This document shows, piece after piece, positions 36,493 to 49,560 of a DNA stretch of 64,000 nucleotides. A program made the position numbers and the translations under genes. The DNA comes from Cristatella mucedo. Lineage: Eukaryota; Bryozoa; Phylactolaemata; Cristatellidae. The stretch lies in contig WPIO01000021.1 in assembly GCA_009760855.2 (NCBI GenBank), forward strand, positions 5,457,001-5,521,000, given 5' to 3'. Within the stretch, counting starts at the first letter, position 1. Each line of letters opens with the position of its first letter. The notes beneath the pieces are model-generated. The model searched no databases. It saw only the letters and a program-made list of their open reading frames with translations, and was not told the origin of the DNA.

Positions 36493-36666
36493 GCAACTCG
36501 TGCATGCTGCTGCGGTAATGGCATCTCTGAGCTGCCATTAGGCAACCGTGGCAGCGGTGCAACATCCGGCTTCTTACTCTGGAGTGGCAGTAGTGGCTCG
36601 GCTGAATCTTTCCTCGGTGGAGCGTAGCTTTCGCATAGGCTTGGAAATTCGATGTAGTAGCTGAGA
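36493..36666 (-). CDS. Candidate internal exon, minus strand
   Basis: Between a good acceptor (TCTCTCGATTCTCAG) and donor GTACGG, the minus strand codes YYIEFPSLCESYAPPRKDSA, then a Pro/Leu-rich stretch ending RVAAVA. Ordinary, non-repetitive residue use suggests coding. The family is unknown. It may belong to the same gene as the 646-residue ORF, but I could not prove the phases join. Confidence 0.35.
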
Positions 36667-36737
36667 ATCGAGAGAAACCCGGTGAGCATGCACGCACGTC
36701 TGTCGTGTGTGCATCGTGTCCGCCGGCCCTTCGTGCT

Positions 36738-36866
36738 CTCTCTCTCTCTCCTCTCTAAGTGCATGTGTGTGCGTGGGCATGTGTGTCTGCATGCACAAGT
36801 GCACATGTATGTGTGTGCGTGTGCGCGTGTCTGTCTGTCTGTCTGTCTGTCTGGCCCTCTCTCTCT
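36738..36866. repeat. CT/TG-rich simple sequence with (GTCT)n
   Basis: CT runs, TG-rich stretches and six tandem GTCT units. ORFs through it are artefacts. Confidence 0.85.
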
Positions 36867-36974
36867 CAGCATATTTTTGTCTGCTTCTGTCTGGTGTCAT
36901 CTTAGCAATGCTGGCACAAATGTGCAATCAATCATTTACAGGTTACAGCGAAACAGGACACAGAGAGCAACAGG

Positions 36975-37246
36975 CAAGCGTGTGACCAGGCTGCAGCTTC
37001 CCGTGTGGCCAGCCGTATCGCGACCCGGCGGTGAACTCGAGCACTAGCACATCTCCAAGCTGCTGATGCAAAATGCAGCTGCTACTGCGCCTATCGTTCG
37101 ATGGCAGGCAGTTGAGCACAAACCTGTCCAACTGCTGCCGCTGTTGAGCCTCTGACAACGGCTTTTGTAGCTCTCTCTTTATGGACACTGCCTCTGAGTA
37201 GACCACCTCTGTCGCGATCCTTCCAGGATTGTGCCTGCAATTAAGT
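36975..37246 (-). CDS. Candidate exon, minus strand
   Basis: After acceptor CTTAATTGCAG the minus strand codes HNPGRIATEVVYSEAVSIKR, RQQLDRFVLNCLPSNDRRSS and ILHQQLGDVLVLEFTAGSRY. The mixed hydrophobic/charged pattern of helix and strand is unlike the surrounding low-complexity ORFs. The exact donor is unclear. I recognise no family. Confidence 0.4.
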
Positions 37247-37315
37247 GCAGGCTGTATAAAGCCATGGCTGCCCACTGGCTCCGGCTGCAGTTACTGCTTT
37301 TACTGCAGCTCCCGT

Positions 37316-37497
37316 CACTCTTTCTCTCTCAGGGAGCGTCTCTTCGTCTCTCTCAACAATGGCAGAGCTAAGCAGGGCCATTAGCTGCTCCCCTTTACAG
37401 CGGACAGTGACCTGGGCCGTCTCCTGTTCATACACCCCACCCCTGAGTGTCACTAACGCCCTAAACAATGCCCTCCTTCCACTCGATGAGCAATTGC
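37316..37497 (-). CDS. Candidate exon, minus strand
   Basis: After acceptor ACTCACACTCAG the minus strand codes NCSSSGRRALFRALVTLRGG, then VYEQETAQVTVRCKGEQLMA and LLSSAIVERDEETLPERERV. Alternating strand-like residues suggest a folded domain. It lies about 70-90 bp upstream of the next candidate exon, but none of the donors I tried gave the matching phase, so the join is unproven. Confidence 0.38.
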
Positions 37498-37811
37498 TGA
37501 GTGTGAGTCAAATATGCAAAATGATTTTCCACTGTACTGCTTCATTAATTGCAGGCCTTGCCCTCCTCCATTAAAAACTTGTGTGTCTTGTCCCCCTCGA
37601 GGAAAATCCTGGCTTTGCCTCTGTCTCTCTGTCGCCCCAATGCCCTCTGTCTCTGCATATCTCTGCCTATCTCTCTCTATCTTTACTGCTCTGTCTCTCA
37701 CTCTATCTATCCACATCTATCAGGCCATCTCTCTCACTAACTCACTCCCGGCCTTCCATTTCTCTCCCCCTCTCTCTGTCTGTCTCTTTCTCTGTCTCTA
37801 TTCCTCTCCCT

Positions 37812-38619
<808 letters not shown>

Positions 38620-39800
38620 GTTAGCGGTGGATGGGGGTGTGTCGGCGGCAGCTCAAACGCGCCCAATAGCTCAGCGAGCGCCGATGCCAGCCTGAGGGCT
38701 AGCCTAGAGCTCGCCGGCTCGACCGCTCACGAAAAATGTGCGTCGGGCCCGGAAATGTGTATCGGGCCCAATGGCAAGCTCGGGCCGAATGGCGAACGGT
38801 CCCAGACAGACGCGCCGAGTTACCCCGTGCCGCCGCTGACTACCGCAATCGGAGCTCCGAGCGTCCGGCGCGAGAAAGGCGTTCGGAATCGGCTCGACCG
38901 ATGACCGCGGAATGCGTGAGAGAGCTCGCTGTTCCGTTGCCGCGCTGGCGGCGGACTGAGCTCGAGCGCAGGCGGACGGACAGATGAAGCGCTGCCGCTG
39001 CGAGAGCGCCAACGCGCACGGGGCCGTTCAGCAAGGTCGCATCAGCCTGACTGCTGCTGGTCGAACCGATTTCCCCCGCACCGTCGAGCGGTTATTCGGC
39101 TGCAACGAGGCACGTATCGTGAAGCCAGAGAGACAGCGACCTCAGCCGGGAGCGGACGCCGACGGCCTATGACTGGGAGACTGCGTCTTCTGGCTGTGCG
39201 ACGCGGCAATTTGCGGGCTACACTCCCATCCGCCACTATTTACGGACGGAAACGAGGAGCGGTAACAGCCCCGAGGCGACGCTTTCGCAGCACCCTGGCG
39301 CAGTCGGCCGTAGAAGGGCCTACTTACTTGACCTGTAAGTTCAAGCTAAGCGTTTTTCGAGCTTACACGCTTTAGTCATCGTGGCTCGAGTGATCGAGGG
39401 TCGAGAGGAAATACGTACCTTTCGGCAACTCCATTTTGAAGGACCATCGCGTAGTCACGACGAGTGCGGCGCAGTGCGGCAAGCCAATCGATACTACTCG
39501 ACGAGTTCCGCAGCCGAGTTCAAGGTCTTCCACAGACGGCCAGTGGCAGCTGCGGGCCTGCGGGTGGCCTCTGGTAGGTAGGGCATCGCTGGACGAAATG
39601 GACCAGCTGAAAGTGTGGAGTATTTGCTCTAGCCGCTCGCGAGGGGCACGGAGTGCAACACTTCGCGTCGGTGTATTGGTTGCTCACAAGTCTATGCAAA
39701 CGCGGATGTCGTATCCGGTATCGTCGTTAAGGCGGTACAGCCCTTAGTTACCGATCTAATGGCTGTTCGAACTCCGTCGTCAGCAGCCACCGACCTCGAC
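38620..39800. promoter_or_regulatory. CpG-rich block, possible promoter
   Basis: Dense CG dinucleotides with no simple repeat and only short ORFs. It lies upstream of the minus-strand candidate exons, so it could be their CpG-rich 5' end. Inference only; an LTR or unmethylated island of other origin is possible. Confidence 0.3.
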
Positions 39801-40176
39801 GACGGGCTGCGGAGATTGTTTGCAGCCCCAATTATTCGCTTACCAATCTATCGACTGTGATTCATGACGCCATCTCGAGTGGCGATACGTTAAGCGGAGA
39901 ATTAATACGCAAGTTTCATAGGAGAATCGACGGCTCACGGAAGGTCGTGTTCGGAATAGCAGGAGAGTTTTTTTCTAGTTCATCCAAAGCCTGGGCGGCT
40001 TTCGTGACGCAGACGCCAGCCAACATACTTCATCTCATGCAACAAAGAGAAAGCGAGAAGCATAGCTGAGTCAGGAGAGTAGTTGAGGTAGTGAGTAGCA
40101 CCTAACGACGGTTGGAAAATGTGTGCTAAAGTCAGCAATACGATAATAGATGTCGTTAAGGAAGAATTCGGAATTG

Positions 40177-40315
40177 AGTTGGTCCAGTGGTTAAGGTGCT
40201 CGCCCCGACCAACGTGTGGCTGAGGTCGTGGGCTCGAGCCCCGAGGCATATGTGAAGCTTCTGAATAGAGATCAAGTTCTCTTAGGGTGCTATATAAATT
40301 AATTATATTTATTAA
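40177..40315 (+). mobile_element. SINE family A
   Basis: TTGGTCCAGTGGTTAAGGTG (A box), TCGTGGGCTCGAGCCCCGAG (B box), AATAGAGATCAAGTTCTCTT and GGTGCTATATAAATTAATTA. Full length. Confidence 0.88.
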
Positions 40316-40551
40316 TTCGCAGCCGAAGACCTTCAGCGCAAAAGCTTCTATCGTCAACGGTCTTTAAGCGCAGGAACGGAGCAGCTAATTTATCGTCCAT
40401 TGAATATCTGAGTGCTGAAACTAGTGCAGCAGTTCTGCTAGTTATGAAGGAGCCAAGCTACGGCTGGCCTTGTGGGTCGGTGTAAGAACTTTAAGAACTG
40501 TATCCTTTGATGAACCCGTTGCCATCGCAGCTCCGTAAGCGAAGGAGACAC

Positions 40552-40890
40552 ATAATAATATAACAATAATAATAATAATGCACTAGATAAAGCGCCCTCA
40601 GAGAACTCAGTCTCTTTCTAGGTGCTTTCCATTTGCTGCAAAGGGAAACGCGATTGGATGGTGAGTAATATCATGCTTGATAAACAATATGAATAACATG
40701 GTTAGGGGTGACATGCACAGGGTCAGCAAGCAAGTGTGGTTAGTGGCAGCATGCAGTGTCAGCACGCACAAGCACACGAAGGGCGAATCACAGGGACCCA
40801 CTAAATGCTGTCCTAAATATGTGTGTTTTTAAGTTCTTTTTAAATGTGGTCAAGTCAGGCGGATGTTCTGATGCAAGTCGGGAGTGGGTT
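40552..40890 (-). mobile_element. CR1/L2-like LINE 3' end
   Basis: ATAATAATAATGCAC, then reversed tail GCGCCCTCAGAGAACTC and body GAATAACATGGTTAGGGGTG. The C-terminal coding part ends in TAFSGSL on the minus strand. It breaks off at 40890, where the REL LINE region and TA repeats begin. Confidence 0.88.
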
Positions 40891-40919
40891 GAACCTCTGG
40901 GATTTTCAGACACATACAA

Positions 40920-41665
40920 ACGTATATATATATATACATTAAGATTTAGTAAAATATTTAACGGACGTATATACATTAGCCAGCGGTGCCCTGCCCTGCC
41001 GGGGTCGCGGGTGCTACCCGGGCCTCCCGGTTCAGGATCGAGGACCGCACGGTTTCCTAGCCGGTAATGGCGTCGGAGACGCAGTGTCGCCTTAAAGCCG
41101 TCCTTTCCGCGCGTGGAACGCCGAGGTCGGCCAGGCAAGCTTCATTATTTGGCCACCAGACTTGGCCGAGAGCCGCGACCGCGAAGGGCCTCACCACTGC
41201 CGACCGGTAGCCAGCGGTCAGGAAAGACCGGGCAATGGCTTCACATTTATCGGCCTTGTTCCGGGCCGCCATAATCAGAGCATCCTCGCTGCTGTTGAAC
41301 GGCGCCGTCACATCAACAATTACTTAATCAGTGTCGTTTTCACTGACCTGGTCCGGCTTGAGAGCCAGACCACCGGCAAGCGGGAGGGCGCGGCCTGCCG
41401 ACATGTAGTAGAGGGCGGTGGCCGGAAGACCTCCGATTAGGCGGCCTAGAACCAGGTGGTGTCGGGCCATAATTGCATGCAGCATCGGCCGGCGGTGGCT
41501 CAGCACGTGGCGGCAAGCGGTCTCTGCCTCCGTGCGGCATAGGCTGCAGCTGGTAACCGTCTCAGGGTATGCCCGACTTCTGGCAGCAGCCACTGGCAGC
41601 ACGTCCAGGCGCATGTACTGCCAAGCCCGGAACGACAGGCCAAGACCCGTGGTCAAGAACAGACT
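40920..41665 (-). mobile_element. REL-endonuclease LINE, C-terminal fragment
   Basis: The minus strand codes a zinc-binding CSLCRTEAETACRHVLSH and RRPMLHAIMARHHLVLGR. Next comes KPDQVSEND...VIVDVTAPF, the KPD-x12-D signature of the restriction-like endonuclease in R2/R4/Dong/NeSL-type LINEs. After it comes EDALIMAARNKADKCE. A TAA stop interrupts the motif spacer (near 41312), so this copy is inactive. The RT domain is missing. TA-rich repeats flank it on both sides (40923-40937 and 41673-41751). Confidence 0.82.
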
Positions 41666-41672
41666 GCGTGTG

Positions 41673-41692
41673 TATATATATATATATATATG

Positions 41693-41751
<59 letters not shown>
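41673..41751. repeat. (TA)n microsatellite
   Basis: Nearly pure TA with one TGTATG interruption. It abuts the 5' break of the REL LINE fragment. Confidence 0.95.
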
Positions 41752-41753
<2 letters not shown>

Positions 41754-41949
41754 TTTGCTGTGCGGTTGTACCCAAAAGAGCACACTTGTTGGCCGTGCAG
41801 CCATATTCTTCACCAGCTTGCACAGGCCTATAAGCTTTTCCGGTAGCCCATCAAAAATGGAATTTGAAGTTATTCTGCCTAGGCAGAACCAGGGAGCTAG
41901 TGCATTTTTTTCAAGCACCATGGTAGGCAGGCCCTAATCTTGGAAATGA

Positions 41950-43600
41950 ATCGTAAGTGACTACGGCTAGCTTTGAGGCCAAGTTTTCTTCAATGGAACA
42001 TTCAAAACTTGAGCAGTTGTCAAAGAGGACACCTAAATTTCGAGTACGTGGTAACGGCCGCACAGCGCTATCACCTATTTAAAGAGACAAGTATTCTAGT
42101 CTTTTATCCTTTGGGTGTCCTATGGGTAGAAGTTCAGTTTAATCACCATTTACCTTACGGAAATTAGCCAATATCCTTATCGAATATCTTTAAAGGCAAG
42201 CATTCGGTTTGTCCGTCGCAGCACAAGATTCCGATAATTTAGACGACAAATACAGCTGGATATCGTCAGCACAGAAGTGGTAGTCAGTCCCATGGACCTG
42301 AGTAACTTATTCGAGACCCTCGTGGACCTCCACGGGTGACTGGTCTGCTGAATGAGACTTGACCACCTCACTCCATGGATTGAACAGGATCGGACAACTA
42401 CAATTTTGACCACGCCAGTGCCTCGTCAGCCAGACCGATCGCTGCTCTCAATTGTTTAGGTATGATATTGGGATCGATAGTGTCGGACGCAGCTGATAGA
42501 TCCAGCAGGACCAGAGCAGTGGCATTCCCGTCATTCCCGCTGCTGCATATGATGGCGTTGGCTGCACGGAGGAGATCGGTTTCAGTGGAGTGGTGTCGCT
42601 TAAATACCGACCTAAATTTGTCTGAGAATGCATTCGTTTCATCGAGTCCTGCAAGCTGCTTAGCAGCAATATTTTTAACAATTTTTGATAAAAAGGAAGA
42701 AGGAAAACGGGGCGATAGTTTTCTCGGACCTTTGAATTCAATCTAGACTTTCTAAGTATTGGTCGAATGATATAGCCAAAAACAACTTCGTTATTTTGAG
42801 ACGCATTAAAAAACCTGATCTGTGGCTCGACTAAGTTGTTCGGCCAGAGAGGGCGCGGTGTAGCGTCCACAGGAGACGAGCTTTTCTCTGGACAGCGTTA
42901 AAGTAGCCGCAGTTCGCATACAGAAACATCAAGGATTTCTTATGGAAGGTCCTAAGTTGTGAATCTACGTTTCCTTTATTCGGAGGAGACTTTATGAATG
43001 CGCTAACATACGAAATTTCTTCAGCCACGAAGGCGGAAAACTTCTGCGTGTAGATGCGGAGGAAGTCTTTGAAACTGGTAAGATCTTCGTCAGACCCAAA
43101 ATTTAATTAGCCGCATTTTAAGCCAACGCTTTACACGGCGCATCTCTTGAAGTGTTGTGGTGAATTAAAGGGAATCTCCTCGACTCTGTCCACTGACATT
43201 ATGCAGGGGATGATACTCATCGACAGCAATCCTAAGTTTCGAGTTTACTGCATCAGTGAGGGAATGGAGGCTGTCGGCCGAATCCGGGTGAGATAAAAAA
43301 GACCTGAATCACACGAAGATTGAAAGAATTTCTCAACACCAATGCCATTTAAGTTGTGTCGCTGGACAGAGTCGACGCTACCCTGCCCACACTACGGGAC
43401 AGGAACAGTAAATGAGACTGAGCACAGATCCGAAATGGTCAGAGGGCACACAACTGTCGGTCCATTGTGGCCCATTAAGTGCTTGCGATCGTGAGATCCA
43501 GAACGCAGCCACTTTCATGAGTCGTATGACTAAGGATGCACATGGCATTAGGACGATGCTCGTACCCAGTAGATTCATTTTGCTCCGTATAAATATTCTA
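41950..43600 (-). mobile_element. Second LINE family (APE/RT type), decayed
   Basis: On the minus strand: an endonuclease end with VDSCVPSDHFG-like sequence (TDSCVPSDHFGSVLSL near 43450), an RT part VRENYRPVFLLPFYQKLLKI near 42720, and FCADDIQLYLSSK near 42260 (the catalytic A-D-D box). The coding pieces lie in different frames with many stops. It is distinct in sequence from the LINE at 51975-57892. Confidence 0.75.
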
Positions 43601-43869
43601 TAATTAACAATGAAATATTAATTATAAATGAATAAAATAATTTAGATAATTTAGCAAGAGAAGACCATAGAAGTACTCTGCAAAAGCGGCTGTTCAGATG
43701 AGCGAGGTGCACAAAGCATACTTCAGCATGCCTGTTTGGGATCAAGACAAGCCCTGGGCAACTCATTTCACACGTGAAACTGCAATAGAACTGTTCAAGT
43801 TAAGGTGAACAAATGCCGCGCGCTAAATGGAAGTTCTAACACAATATTAGGTCATGCGTGAATCATCTC

Positions 43870-44612
43870 TGCAGTTCATACACTCCCTCTTGCCGATGTG
43901 ATCGCCAAGCACAATCTAGGCTTTCACTTCTATGCAGAGGACATTCCGTTGTACCTTTTCTTTGATCCCTCCCAGCCCTCGAGCACGTTGAACTCTGTCA
44001 ACTCCCTTGCTGCACGGATTGCTGACATTCGCAGATGGATGACAGCAAACTTTCTCAAATTAAATGAATTAAAACCAACATAGTAGTTATGGGCTAACCA
44101 AGTGGAAATCAGAAATTGAAAAGTTTAACGCTCGAAATCGGCTCTGCTAGCGTATCCTGTTACGTGTGCACTCGACTTCAATGTCCTGTCACTTACTTTT
44201 AGGTGCCTTCATTCTCTGGCCCCTGCTAACTATGAACCTCAAATTATTTGGAGATCGTGCTTTTTATTCGCATGCTCTCAAATCATGGAACTCACTTCCG
44301 ACTGACGTTTTGACATTCCCCGACTTGACAAAATATAAAAAGTAGCTAAAACGCACCAGTTTTCGAGAGCATTTGGTGGTTACGTGTGATCCGTCCTTAA
44401 TGTGCTTATGTGTGCTGCCACTGCACATGCTGCCACCAACCGCATTTACATGCTGATACTGTGCATGTCGTCCTAACCGTGTTATGCTTGTTGACAATGT
44501 TCTTGTTATCAATAACCATTTTATTGTGCCTCCTTTAGAGCATATAAAAAATGCCAAGCAAGAAATGAAGTTCTCCTAGGGCGTTATAGAAATGTATTAT
44601 TATTATTTTAAT
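43870..44612 (+). mobile_element. CR1/L2-like LINE, internally deleted
   Basis: VIAKHNLGFHFYAEDIPLYL covers the catalytic box, but with AED instead of ADD. Then MTANFLKLNE. An internal deletion near 44155-44215 removes much of the C-terminal part. It ends with AATGAAGTTCTCCTAGGGCG and (ATT)n. Diverged. Confidence 0.8.
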
Positions 44613-47600
44613 TTGTGTAATTATGGTATGTTTACAGGCTTCCACAGAGGAGCCAGGGAGCAATGAAGTTTTCTATCCAACGAATTTAGTGGGAACCGAC
44701 TGACCACTCAAGCAACTACAACTTGTGTACATGTTGGGCCTGCCAAAAATCAAGCAAGAAAGAGTGCACCAACCATCGTGTACCCACATATTTCTTCACC
44801 CCCACCGCTCTAGTACCACGCTCCCCTGTGCTCCCTTCCCCGGAGAAGAATCAATCATCTTCACGGAAGCGAAAAAAGTCGGACAACAGGGAAGATATTT
44901 CAGATCCAGATTCCATTTGTACACAGATGCGGTTTCGGATGGAAAACCATACTTTCCCAATTAGAAAAAACTCAGACAAGACCTGTCAGAGAGCTTGGCC
45001 TCACTTAGTCCAATACTGAGATTCTTACATCTAGGCTCAATGAGTGAAACACGTTAGATGAATGTGTGAAAGTGACTGATCAGATAAAGCATCCCTAACT
45101 TTTCAAGCCTCTCCAGGCGGCATAATGTGCTGCGTTTCTAAAACAGTGCGGCCGGTCAATTCGAGGTTTTAGGAATCATTTTTGATCCGAGTAAATGATG
45201 TTATTCATAGACATTTCATCCAGAAAGTCTCACAGCCTGGCCGCTTCACATAATGAGCAAGGACCCTTTCCCCAATGGCTCACTCTGTGCACTTCCAAGG
45301 GGACCATTCCAGTGTCAAGATGGTTCCGAGTGGCTCGAAGAATGGTGACTGTCGCTAAGAGGTGATTGGACACTTCAAAATTGTGTCATTTTTGATGGGC
45401 CTCAAAGTCGGTTTTTAGGAAGTTTCCTATAGGACAGCCGAGACAGCAAGCTGCACTATCAAAAAAGAAACTGGCCCCAGTCAATCGAGCTCTGTGCACG
45501 GAAAAAACAGCATCAAGTTGTGGTCGCCGGTAGGCTCAGAAAATGCACTGCACATCAATTTAGGCCTCAGCAAGCAATTTTTCATGGCTCTAGAAAATGA
45601 AATGGGTGAGAAGCTTTTAAGTAACTCCGAAATGTCTTTCGACAGCTATCGGAGGAAAATTTCAAAGCTGGTATCTTCGTCGGAACACAGGTAAAGAATA
45701 TCATAAGAGCCAAATTCGCCAAGAAACTCCATTAGGACGGAAAAGTGGCTTGGAACAGTATAGTCGCAGTTTTTCGGGGATTTCTGGCAATCACTGTGGC
45801 AGAAAACTGTGAGCTGCTGGTTCAGGCTCTTAGTATTATGAACTGTTCCCTAACAGAATGCAGAATGTCCAAGTCAAAGTCCATACCTTTTATGCTGATC
45901 TTGAAAAACTCTAGGAGAACAAGGGAGCGTACTTAAAGGGGCAAGGCTAGTGCTTTCAGCAGGAAGTACTAGACTTCGTTGTCGTTCCCGCAAGTAATAT
46001 GACGTAAGCATGATGGGCACGTACATTTGGGGGCTTCTTCAGGAAAGCGCTTTGCTTAATGGCCCCAAAATATATAACATCTACTCATTCCTTAACCATT
46101 TTGTATGGTAATTTGTGTATTACTTCATAGTAAACCTACACTCATTTGACTCATTTGCTGTTCTTTGTGACTAAATGTCAACCAAAGTATGTGAATGTAT
46201 CAGTTTTCTCATCGGAAATTGACAATTTCATGTCAATATTTGTCCTGGTCAAAAAAACGAAGTTTGTAAGGATTAAAGGCCATTTTCAATACTTATTAGG
46301 CATAATCAATTAGGAAATATTACTTACTACTCAGGCAAAAATGCTATACAGTGATTATAAGTTCTTTGCGTCGTGCTGAAACTTCAAAGGATTTTTAAAC
46401 ACTGGTGTAATAATTAAGTGGAACTCTTTGGATATCAATACAGCTACAAAAAAATCAGGGTCACTCAGAAACGTCTTTGCATAATTACTCAATTACCACT
46501 GATTTATAAATCCTGCTTAAACAGTGGAACTCCTTACAGCACTCTAATATTGCACGGCTTTTTCAGACCCACGTGCCATCCTGCTTTTTAGCACCTGCTT
46601 TGAGTCATCTTTTGATAATCCCCATAATTTTAGCCAGGTGCCGAATAAAGTTTCCTTAAAGAAGACCTTCTCATCACTTGTTTCTTTAGCGTAGTTCTCC
46701 TGAGGTAAATTTGTTAGGCATTACTTCGCAATCGCGTGTGCCTCAAAATGCGCGGTGCGCCCGCCTCTGACCCTCACCTCAGCCAAGTTTCACAAATGGC
46801 TGTTTAGGAAAGCGGACACAAATCTAACGTATGTAATTAAAGCATTACTACCCTGCTTTGATAATTACTTTCATGATTCAGGCTGGCAATTTAACATCGC
46901 CAGCGATCACCTCAAAGTATGCATACGACCGATGCGGAGTCCAATCTGCAGCCATACCGGACGCTGGTCAGCGACTCTTTATTTTTTTTGTTTTACTCAC
47001 ACAGCTTAAAAATGGCAAGCCTCTGTAATAACTTCTGAACTTGGCGAGTCGGTGGCGATGGTACTGTCCTGAAGACTTAACGCAGACTTTCTCAGATGAT
47101 CCGCCTGCAGTCAAGAACGGTAAAGACATCCTTTTCAGCTGCTGTCAGCAGCCTTTCATCGTCGGCTCCGCGATCGACAAGAGTAGGGAAGTCGCCGCTT
47201 ACACGTCACGATCGCTTGAAGAGGAGCGAGAGAAACGCAGGGACACGAGCAAGGGCTGCCTGTCCAGGATTTTGTAAGGGGGGGGGGCTAAAAATCTTTC
47301 TCGACAGGCCTGGCACAAGGTTAGGAAGGCATTCTTTTAGGAGTAATCCGGAAAGGGTCTCCCGCTCATTATAAATTTGTTATTATTTATTTTAAGAGAG
47401 CCTTAAGCCCCGTGGCGTACAAAGGACTTTATTAGCTCTATAACCCCGAGGCGGTCTAAGCATCCAGGCCCGACTTGTGAAACAAACTTTTAGAAAAATC
47501 TCAGTAAAAATCAGCTGTCACATTCGCGCCGCCTCAGGTATTAAGGGGAAGTTTGTACCATTTGCTAGCTAGCCAGCAGACCTTTGGCCGAATTTTTAAG

Positions 47601-48380
47601 AGATTGACTTTAAAAAAATCTCAAAAATTACCGTGAAGCGCCATCTTCGCAGCAGTGTTCTATGTGCCAGTTTAATTAAAATCGGAAATCACGTGACTCC
47701 GTGGAACCATCGGTGACTCCTCCTCGAACAGCGAATTCCGAGTAAAACGTGGCAGTCTGACCTTTGAGGCAAGATGCTAGCTACTCAGGTTATGTCCTTC
47801 AAGGCTGATCGTAGCTCCGCTACCCGCGTTGCAGTCATGCCCTCTTTCGAGAATCAATTTGGTGATATCTTCTTTCACTTAGGAGTAAATGCATAGAAAA
47901 CACTGAGAAGACTGGTCAAACGATCGAATATTTGTATAGGTGCCTTTCAAAAGACAAACTTATCAGAAATGGGATCCGAAGTTTTGATAATTTCCACATA
48001 AAAGGAAAGTAATAAAAACAAATAATAATGCAGAAAATGAATGTTCAACCCGGAAGTAAACCAGAAACAACGTTAAGTATACCGAGGTACCTGTTTTTTG
48101 CTTGTTGAGGTGCATGCTCGTGACTTGTACATGCCTTCATTTACAGTATATTTTAATGCTTTGTAAATACAATAACTAACGACTTACCATAATCCAGCCT
48201 AGTTAAGCTAAAATCGCCTGAAAATCAGGGGTGCAAAGCTTACATTTTGAGTGAATACAGTAATACACCGTTATTTGTACGTACCCACCAAATTGTATGC
48301 TGTTTCGCTCACACGCCCTCGTGCAAACGGGTTGTAAATACGGTGGCCTCTACCACAGTCCACCGCCCACCGCAATCCAC
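44613..48380. other. Unassigned 3.8-kb stretch
   Basis: No gene supported. 44723-45019 (98 codons, Cys at start, Lys/Arg-rich) and 45494-45694 could be pieces of a decayed element, but show no known motif. 46755-47374 has short ORFs in moderately CpG-rich DNA. The rest is AT-rich. Confidence 0.4.
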
Positions 48381-48384
48381 TTAA

Positions 48385-49560
48385 AGCCACTGTAAATCCA
48401 CCACAAATCGGTTGAGCGAAGCTCCAAGTAGCATTTAATAACAGACAACACTATATTTCAAGTGTACTCGAAAAACTGCGTGCCATTCTGCGGGTGCGTT
48501 CTCAGCGACGCCTCTGCAATAAACTGCAGCGACCCGGTCCGATACCGAAGTCACACTGTAATCCATTGCATTCTACTGCAAAACGAAAGAAATCCTACGT
48601 AAAAAGCTTCCTTTTTATTGCATATGACATCACACTCTGTGGCAAGTGTACTCACAAAATTTCAGGAGACCTGGCACGGGCGTCCTAATGCAGTGCACCA
48701 TAATCGAGTGCAACGGCTAGAGGAAATACCACAATCCACTTCAATCCACCGCAAGACTACTAGAAATATATTGCACCGTGCTCCAGTTGCATTGCATATT
48801 AAAGCCCACTGTGTTAAGCGAATACCTACGTTAATTCAAAGCCATTTCGCTTCTGTGCTTCCTGGCAATGCACGGCAATCGCCCGAAATGACATGTGTAA
48901 ATATCGCAGTCCGCTCTAATCCGCTGCAAATCATCCTGAAACAGTCTACGCGAAGCTCCAATTTACCTTGCATATAATACTAGACAAAGTTCAAAGTGCG
49001 GCCAAAAAATATCGCACCGTTGCACGAGTACGTTTTATGACAATTCAATGTACTGTCCCATACCTCGATCCACGCAATGCTCTGCAAAATGGCCAGATAT
49101 CGTATATAAGAAGCTCTAATTTTAATTAAACACTACTTTACTCTTCGTTAGTGTTGTATTATTTATTATTATTATTTATTATTTCACTACAATTGCCTTC
49201 GGCATTCATATGCAATACACTGTAATTGCCCGGTCCATTACAGTCAATGCTGTAATGGCCCGGGGCATTACAACAATGGACTGCATTCCGCTCGGAAATG
49301 TCCAGAAATCGGTTTCTTAAAGCTCCAATTTTTAATACTTACTACAGCAAACTGTGTTTCAAGTGAAGCTACATCATTATAACCCATTTCGCAATCTCGG
49401 GTAATGCAAGGCAGTCAAAAGCAATTTCTCAGCTCAATGCAGCAATCCACAACAATCCACCATAAATCAACCAGAAATTTGCTATGCAAAGCTCCAACTC
49501 TCATTTATTATAAATTTTATTGTTTTCGAAGTGCAACTGCTTGATTTTAAAGCTATTGGG
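48385..49560 (+). repeat. Satellite of about 170 bp, first array
   Basis: The landmark AGCTCCAA or close variants recur at 48422, 48604, 48780, 48955, 49113, 49321 and 49491, mostly 170-182 bp apart. CAATCCAC/GCAATCCA words fall at fixed places between. Units are diverged. Confidence 0.75.

Noticed and set aside
41324-41921. Ile-Tyr repeat ORFs on both strands
   Set aside because: The (TA)n microsatellite fused by chance to the REL LINE frame; only the LINE part is meaningful.
44723-45019. 98-residue ORF with CTCWAC start and basic stretch
   Set aside because: Looked like a transposase C-terminal zinc domain, but spacing and flanks match no family I know.
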